Below, in pieces: positions 58,611 through 64,000 of a DNA stretch of 64,000 nucleotides. Source of the DNA: Gigaspora rosea. Taxonomy: Eukaryota; Glomeromycota; Glomeromycetes; Diversisporales; Gigasporaceae. How positions within the stretch are numbered: the first letter of the stretch is position 1; every line of letters begins with the position of its first letter. The notes under the pieces were generated by a model. The model worked only from the letters and a program-made list of their open reading frames with translations, did not search any database and was not told the DNA's origin. The stretch covers positions 37,581 to 101,580 of the forward strand of contig QKWP01001879.1 of NCBI GenBank assembly GCA_003550325.1, given 5' to 3'. The position numbers and the translations under genes were made by a program.

Positions 58611-59445
58611 TATATGGTATCTATCTATTGTCATTTGTTTTGAAATGAATACATCTCTTATTTTATCTGAAATTAGATATCGAAGTATGAGAGCAAGAAT
58701 GAAATATTAACATGCTTATTATTTTTGCTAATGAATGATAATATAGAAATAGTATTAGTTTATTATTGAAAGAGAAATCAAAGTATTTAATTTACATTGA
58801 TCATATGATTTTTAAAGAAGCAGAGAGAGAGATGAAAATAATGACAGAATAAACCAAAGTAATTTAGATACAGAAACTCTAATTTTTTCACAAAAAATAA
58901 GGAGTAAAACATCCAATTGTTCAAAAATCTGTACTTAATTTATTAAAATTAACATTAAACATTATAGCAAATTGGTTTAATATTGTTCTTTTTTTTTATT
59001 GCTATGCAGGTCTTAAATATTATTTTGCTTCACTAATTCTAAAAAGTACTATTTTAGAAAAAAGTACTTATATAATTGGCAAATTAAAAAACTATTCCAT
59101 AGTACACCAAGGGTCTGATATCTTAAAATTTAGTAATCAGATATTTTTGTTTTATTCAAAAAAAATAAAACTTATATAAAAAAAAAGTCAAAACTCAAAT
59201 CACTAAATCTATATTTTAAATAAAAGAGATTATATTAAAAATAAGCATGCCTTATATTTAACTAGCATTATCTATTCTTAAAATATCAAAAGCAATATAA
59301 TACCATAAGTGCTTTTAGAAATAAAATATCATATCCAAAAGCATATACTTTATTGCTAAAAGTTTACCAAGAAGTGAATCCAACAAAAAAAAAGAAATAT
59401 TGCTATTCAAAAAGCACAGAACCTGTAGAATGAGTTGAAAGATAA
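58611..59445. other. AT-rich DNA, no gene seen
   Basis: No feature beyond short A/T repeats. Confidence 0.5.
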
Positions 59446-59952
59446 GGGGCATCCATAAATAAAGTTATACAAGAGGGTGTTGAACAAACGATAATGGTTT
59501 TTTCAATAAGTAGAGTAATTTTTTTAGAAAAAATTGGCTAAAAATTGAACCAGTGGTCCAAATTTAATTATTTTGGTGCCATTCGATTCATCTCGGTGAG
59601 AGAAGTTGAATGGTACTAATTTCATTTTATTTGGATCACTAGATCAAATTTTATTGGCAAATACTATTGGTTATTATGTTTTTTTTTATAAAATTATTAT
59701 AAAATCATAGTTTTTTGTGAATAACTATTGATCCAGTAATCCAAATAAAATAATTTTGGTATTATTGGATTCGTCTCACTGAGACGAATCGAATAGTACC
59801 TAAATCATCCAAATCGGATCACTATGTCACAATATATTCAAGTTTTTGTAAAAATTTATATAAACATACGAATTTTGAAAAATTTTTTTATATAGTAGGG
59901 GGGGTCAAGCGCTACTATGAGGGGGTACATAACGTTATTTATGGATGCCCCC
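59446..59952. mobile_element. PIF/Harbinger-like MITE, copy P2
   Basis: GGGGCATCCATAAATAAAGT on the left, complement near 59930-59952 on the right; TAA at 59443-59445 and 59953-59955. Inverted relative to P1 (15797-16304) and of the same length, 507 against 508 bp. Confidence 0.87.
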
Positions 59953-60024
59953 TAATAAAGATTTGCTGGAAAAAAAATTGAGTTACTAAAGCTTGAGGGT
60001 AAAAAAAAAAAAAAAAGAAAAGTA

Positions 60025-61318
60025 TAGTAGCCAACAAAAGTAATAACCGATTTGCAGATCATCTCACGTGAGTAAATAAAGGAGCTGTGTTTATCCCATA
60101 AATTATGCATTTTGGGGCAAATTTTTTTCATATTCTGCTTCTTTATACGTCAAAGAAATAAGCTCAAAGAACAAAATTTTTTTTATAAAAATGTCACGCA
60201 AACAAATGGATGATAAAGAGAAGGGAATGGTCCTTGCTTATATCAGTACTATAAGTACTGAGCAGGTTGCCCATAAGCTTGGACGTGCCTAACAACAATT
60301 TGACAGTTCTTAAAGAAGTACAAAAGAACCAAAAAAATTGAAAATTTACTTCGGTCCGGACGTCCTCCGTCTTCAAGAAGCAAGAAAAAACGGCTGTAGT
60401 AAAAAAAGTATTAAAAGAAAGGCGGGTGCCGCTTCTTCAAATTGTGAAAGATCTAAAACTTAATTGCAGTGTTCAAACTGTAGCTAGGACCTTACACGAC
60501 ACTGGGCTTCATTTCGCGTGGCTGCCTTGAAGCCTTTTTTGTTACCAGCCAATATAGAAGGGCATAAAAAATAGTGTGATCAACACAAAGACAAGGACAT
60601 TTACTTTTGAAAGCGGTCATTTTTTCTGATGAAATAAGTGTAAAAGTAGGTAAACAATCCCACCAAGTTCGAGTATGGCATTGTGCGGATGAAAAATACA
60701 AACATGAGCGTTTGCAACTGAATTTTAAGAGTGGCAGGGTCTTAGTAATGGTGTGGTCATGTTATGTTGACACCATTAAAGGTCTTATAGTTTTTTTTTG
60801 ATAATTACAAAGGTCCCAAGCAAAAAATTAATAAAGAAATTTATACCAAGGTTTTAAACGACCACCTCGTACCATTTGTATCTGCTGCTCGTTTGTTACT
60901 CGATTCTCATCCAATTTTTTAGTATGATAATGCTCCTGTTCATAAGGTGTCAAATTGGCTTAATTCAAAAAAAATAAATTATATAGATTGGCCTTCACGA
61001 TCCCCTGACCTTAACCCTATAGAAAACATTTGGAAGATCGTGAAGGACAATATTCAGAACTGTGAAAACTTTCCAAGGGATAAACTTGCGCTTAAAGCGG
61101 CCCTAACAGAAGCATGGTTGAATTTGGATACGTTGGTTCTTCGTGTAGTTTCAAACTCAATGACACGAAGAACTGAGGTTATCACAAGTACAAAGGATCA
61201 CTCATTAATGTATTAAATTCATAATAAAAAAAAAATTTGATGTATATTCTGCCAAAATTTTACTAATAAAAAATTTCTTTTTTGGGCGAAAATTAGGCAT
61301 TACTTTTGTTGGCTACTG
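60025..61318 (+). mobile_element. Tc1/mariner element, degenerate
   Basis: Ends TAGTAGCCAACAAAAGTAAT and complement CAGTAGCCAACAAAAGTAAT, flanked by TA at 60023-60024 and 61319-61320. 1294 bp, a normal length for the superfamily. Contains a broken transposase gene reading forward. Confidence 0.92.
60191..61216 (+). pseudogene. Tc1-like transposase, broken
   Basis: From the ATG at 60191: MSRKQMDDKEKGMV and STEQVAHKLGR, a helix-turn-helix start; VKKVLKERRVPLLQIVKDLK with CSVQTVARTLHDTG, the second helix-turn-helix, in another frame; then catalytic blocks VIFSDEIS (first Asp, ~60625), YDNAPVHK (second Asp, ~60930) and SPDLNPIENIW (Glu, ~61020). Only 31 residues separate the second Asp from the Glu where 34 is usual for Tc1, suggesting a nine-base deletion. 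Stops replace likely Trp codons before the first and second Asp; several frameshifts lie in 60290-60600. Not functional. Confidence 0.9.
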
Positions 61319-61339
61319 TACCTTTTTTTATTAAGACTG

Positions 61340-63074
61340 CCTGTCAAAGCCAAGAATGTAATACATTAAAGTACATAAAAAAACAAGTACAGCTTTTTCT
61401 ACTATCATTGCCAAAGATACTACTAAAGATATTACTAAAAATATTACTGAAGATACAACTGATCATATGTCTAAAAGGTAAGAAACGCTAGCTTAAACCA
61501 AGTTAAAAGAAGAGCTCATTCAATTAAATCAGAAATTGTTACAATTTCAAAATCTAGAAGATAAAGGTATAATTAAGAATAGTAAAAATTTTTTTATGTT
61601 AAAAAAAGATAATGATTCTAATTAGTAGACCTAACAAATAATTGAATGTGAGACTACAGGGATTAAAAATAGATGATATCATTTTAATAATTTATTAAGA
61701 ATCAAATTATTTTAATTGATTATAGCATGTGACATTACAAAAATGTGTAATCTTTGCAAATCTTAATATCGATGATTCTAGTGGATTTTTCGATTTTTGA
61801 AGAATTTTAAAGATTTCGAATAAAATATAGATGTTATTAATTGAAAATTATGATTAATAGGAAATAAAATCTCAGAAATTTTTCTGCTATAATCACTATA
61901 AAATCATAGGGCTACACTTTTTTTGCAAAGTACTATAATTTCAAGCTCTATAGTCCTATCGCTAATTGTGGAGCACAAATATATTTACTATCTTAAATAA
62001 ATAATCTTATCATATATAATAAATAACAAATACAAAAATTTGCCAAATCTTTGCAATTAATTTTTTTAATTGCTGACTTTAATAATTGTAGTATAATTTA
62101 ATTGCAATCAATTATTTGGTATCTCTGCACTTAAGCCAAATTTACTATTCCAAAATTAATCTTCAGCTATTTTAAATTGACAACACCATAGTTGTTCTTA
62201 TTAAGTTTGGGTATGTACTGCTGCAGTATTTAACATTTGTAATCTTCACTAAAGAAGTAATCTTTTAGAGCTATATAAATTATTATTCTGAAAAATTCAT
62301 TTTATTAGCAAAATATCATTTATTTTATATCTAAACTTTCCACTCGGATCACTAAATATTGTGGCAGTAATATATTCAAACTTCTTGGGACCACTCTAGT
62401 ATCATTTTTTAAATCAGTGAAAAAATTTTAAACTTTTTTTTTTTTACTATCTATAGGTTTGATAACAGATGCTGAAAGTGATAGAAAAAAAATAGTTCAA
62501 AATGAAATTTTAGTATATTGAAAGCTCTATCAAAACTTGAAAGTCAAAAGAATATTTAGCAAAACTATAGGGACCTAAAAAAGCAAAAACTTTAGCAGAT
62601 TAAAGATCAATTAAAGGTAGCAAGTATTAATATACAATTCATTAAACTAGCTGGTTGCCTACATTTAGAAGAAACACAACCCAGTTTGGTAAAAACTATT
62701 TTATATCTTGTTTCTTTAAATAGACAGATAGATGAACAAAGACATTTGAAAATAATACAGTCTGTTAAAACTTTGAATCAATTTCATACCGTATTGGAAC
62801 ATTAAATTACAAGATATTATATTATGATCGGCTATATACCTCAGACTTTTCCCAAAACAATTTAATACTAAAGAAGGAGAGTGGTATGTCAAACTGTACT
62901 TGATAAACTTTAAGATCACAAAACACTACAAAAAAAAGGCATAAGAATATATATTTCTGTACTTCTCTAGTTAGAAACATTAAAAAAAATGATATTATTA
63001 TTAGAACCTCAAAGTATTTTAACTATTTCCCAAAATAACAAAGCAAGGATACCTTTTAGTTTGGCTATAGCAAA
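61340..63074 (+). pseudogene. Transposase-like gene of unnamed family, remnant
   Basis: Scattered frames in order: a coiled-coil-like TKLKEELIQLNQKLLQFQNL (~61497); KLAGCLHLEETQPSLVKTIL then YLVSLNRQIDEQ, a HLKIIQSVKTLNQFHTVLEH stretch (62645-62805); DRLYTSDFSQNN; and LEPQSILTISQNNKARIPFS with LAIAKG (~63004-63074). The order coiled coil / DERRRSE...SVKTL-Q / SQDDKARVPIG resembles a family of long, repetitive eukaryotic proteins I take to be transposases; the match is from memory and by motif only. Many stops and frameshifts; 61630-62440 has no readable part and may be inserted DNA. The frame ends exactly where the PIF-like MITE begins. Confidence 0.42.
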
Positions 63075-64000
63075 GGGGTATCCAGAAATAACGTTATACA
63101 AGAGGAGAGGTCAGATAAAAGATAACATTTTTCCTCTTAAGTAGAGGTGTGGTCAAAAAAATAGAGTTTTACTAAACACATCTATGGTGTTGGTCCTGAA
63201 CATCTTTTATATAGGTCATAACTGGATTTTGGCCAATTTTGCTAATTTGCTAAAAATGACAAAATCTATTTACTTTAATAACTTCTAATCCAGTAATCAG
63301 AACTGAATAAGCTTCTTTTTTTTTTTGTTAGATGCGCCTCATTGAGAGCTTCATTTTGTTCATACAAATTGGACCACTGGATGTCAAGATAATTGCCAAA
63401 AACTGTTTTTTGCTTCTCAAATTTTAGATGTTTTTGCTGAAAAATTTCAAGTATGATTTCTATACTAGATGTCTGGGGTCCTTATAGTGTTTTACACTAT
63501 ATTACACAAACATATTAGAATAGCCAATCAAAATTTAAGATCAGGTGTAACAAAAAATTTTGTTTTTTTGTTTATTTTTTTAAAAAAACATTCATATTAC
63601 TAAATTTTGCTTATTAAACTACCTTTGGGACTTTAATAAAAAAAATTCCTTGCAAAAGTTTGTATAAATTAATGTCCTGATAAAATCCCAGGCTTTACCC
63701 TAACCCTAAAGTAATTAAAATTTATTTTAAAAAAAATCGTCTAAAAACTGATCCAGTAGTCTAGATTTAATAATTTTGGTACCATTCAATTTATCCGATG
63801 AAAGGAGTCGAATGGTACCAATTTTATTTCATTTGGATTACTGGATCAAAAGTTATTGGTCAAATACCATTGGTCATATCTTTTCTTATAAAATTACTAA
63901 ATAACTAATGGTTTTTTTGTAAATATCTTTCAATCTAGTAATCTAAATAATATGATTTTGGTATCATTGGATTCGTCTCACTGAGACAAATTGAATAGTA
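63075..64000. mobile_element. PIF-like MITE, copy P3, interrupted and cut by window edge
   Basis: GGGGTATCCAGAAATAACGT then ACAAGAGG at 63075 is the P-family end. Typical P-family sequence resumes at about 63735 (AACTGATCCAGTAGTC, GAATGGTACCAATTTTATTT) and runs off the window at 64000 in ATTCGTCTCACTGAGACAAA. The ~600 bases between are foreign and include a telomere-motif element. Confidence 0.7.
63480..63720. mobile_element. Telomere-motif MITE, copy T5 (nested)
   Basis: AAGATCAGGTGTAACA, AATTCCTTGCAAAAGTTTGT and TTACCCTAACCCTAAAGT follow the T-family order. Ends are diverged. Lies inside the P3 MITE. Confidence 0.55.

Overview
This is eukaryotic nuclear DNA: very AT-rich, with GT-AG introns of roughly 70-175 nt, poly(A)-tailed retroposons and DNA transposons nested several deep. 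The mixture (MULE with a SWIM zinc finger, degenerate Tc1, hAT-like and PIF-like non-autonomous elements, SKI2- and USP7-like fragments with short introns) fits an early-diverging, transposon-swollen fungus such as an arbuscular mycorrhizal species. The lineage is an inference from style, not from a diagnostic gene. I see no tRNA, rRNA, CRISPR, prokaryotic or viral gene.

Layout. 1-3745: a complete MULE with ~46-bp inverted ends and a broken transposase gene, itself hit by a hAT-like MITE. 3746-9600: telomere-motif MITEs, a hAT-like element behind an assembly gap, a pogo-like MITE, a 530-bp foldback and low-complexity DNA. 9650-11090: a 137-bp tandem repeat split by a hAT element that holds two further MITEs. 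11.1-15.8 kb: satellite and minisatellite tracts. 15797-19494: a PIF-like MITE, then a larger PIF-like element filled by a foldback, a retroposon and a four-armed foldback. 19.8-24.3 kb: two more inverted-repeat elements around another retroposon. 25857-30201: a retroposon split by a 3.16-kb element carrying 3' parts of two host genes (SKI2 helicase and USP7 deubiquitinase) with introns. 30.5-34.6 kb: a hAT element inside a palindromic element, an approximately 100-bp satellite and three foldbacks. 35-44.4 kb: a transposon-poor island full of microsatellites, with the one gene that looks intact, a two-exon membrane protein (37485-38207). 44.4-52.4 kb: hAT-like elements and retroposons R1 and R2, with a second gap inside an R1 copy. 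52.9-64 kb: a hAT element with minisatellite ends, R2, three TA-type MITEs, PIF-like MITEs, a dead Tc1 element and an unassigned transposase-like remnant cut by a MITE.

How the parts relate. The window is mainly a record of layered insertions. Target-site duplications can be read directly: 8 bp for hAT-like, TA for Tc1/pogo-like, TAA for PIF-like, and 8-15 bp for the retroposons. The retroposon families R1 (five copies) and R2 (two copies) are about 0.67-1.17 kb, end in poly(A) or an A-rich tail, and look LINE-mobilised though they encode nothing I recognise. No intact autonomous transposase is present, so all movement here must have used enzymes encoded elsewhere. The most notable item is the gene-carrying element at 25934-29097.
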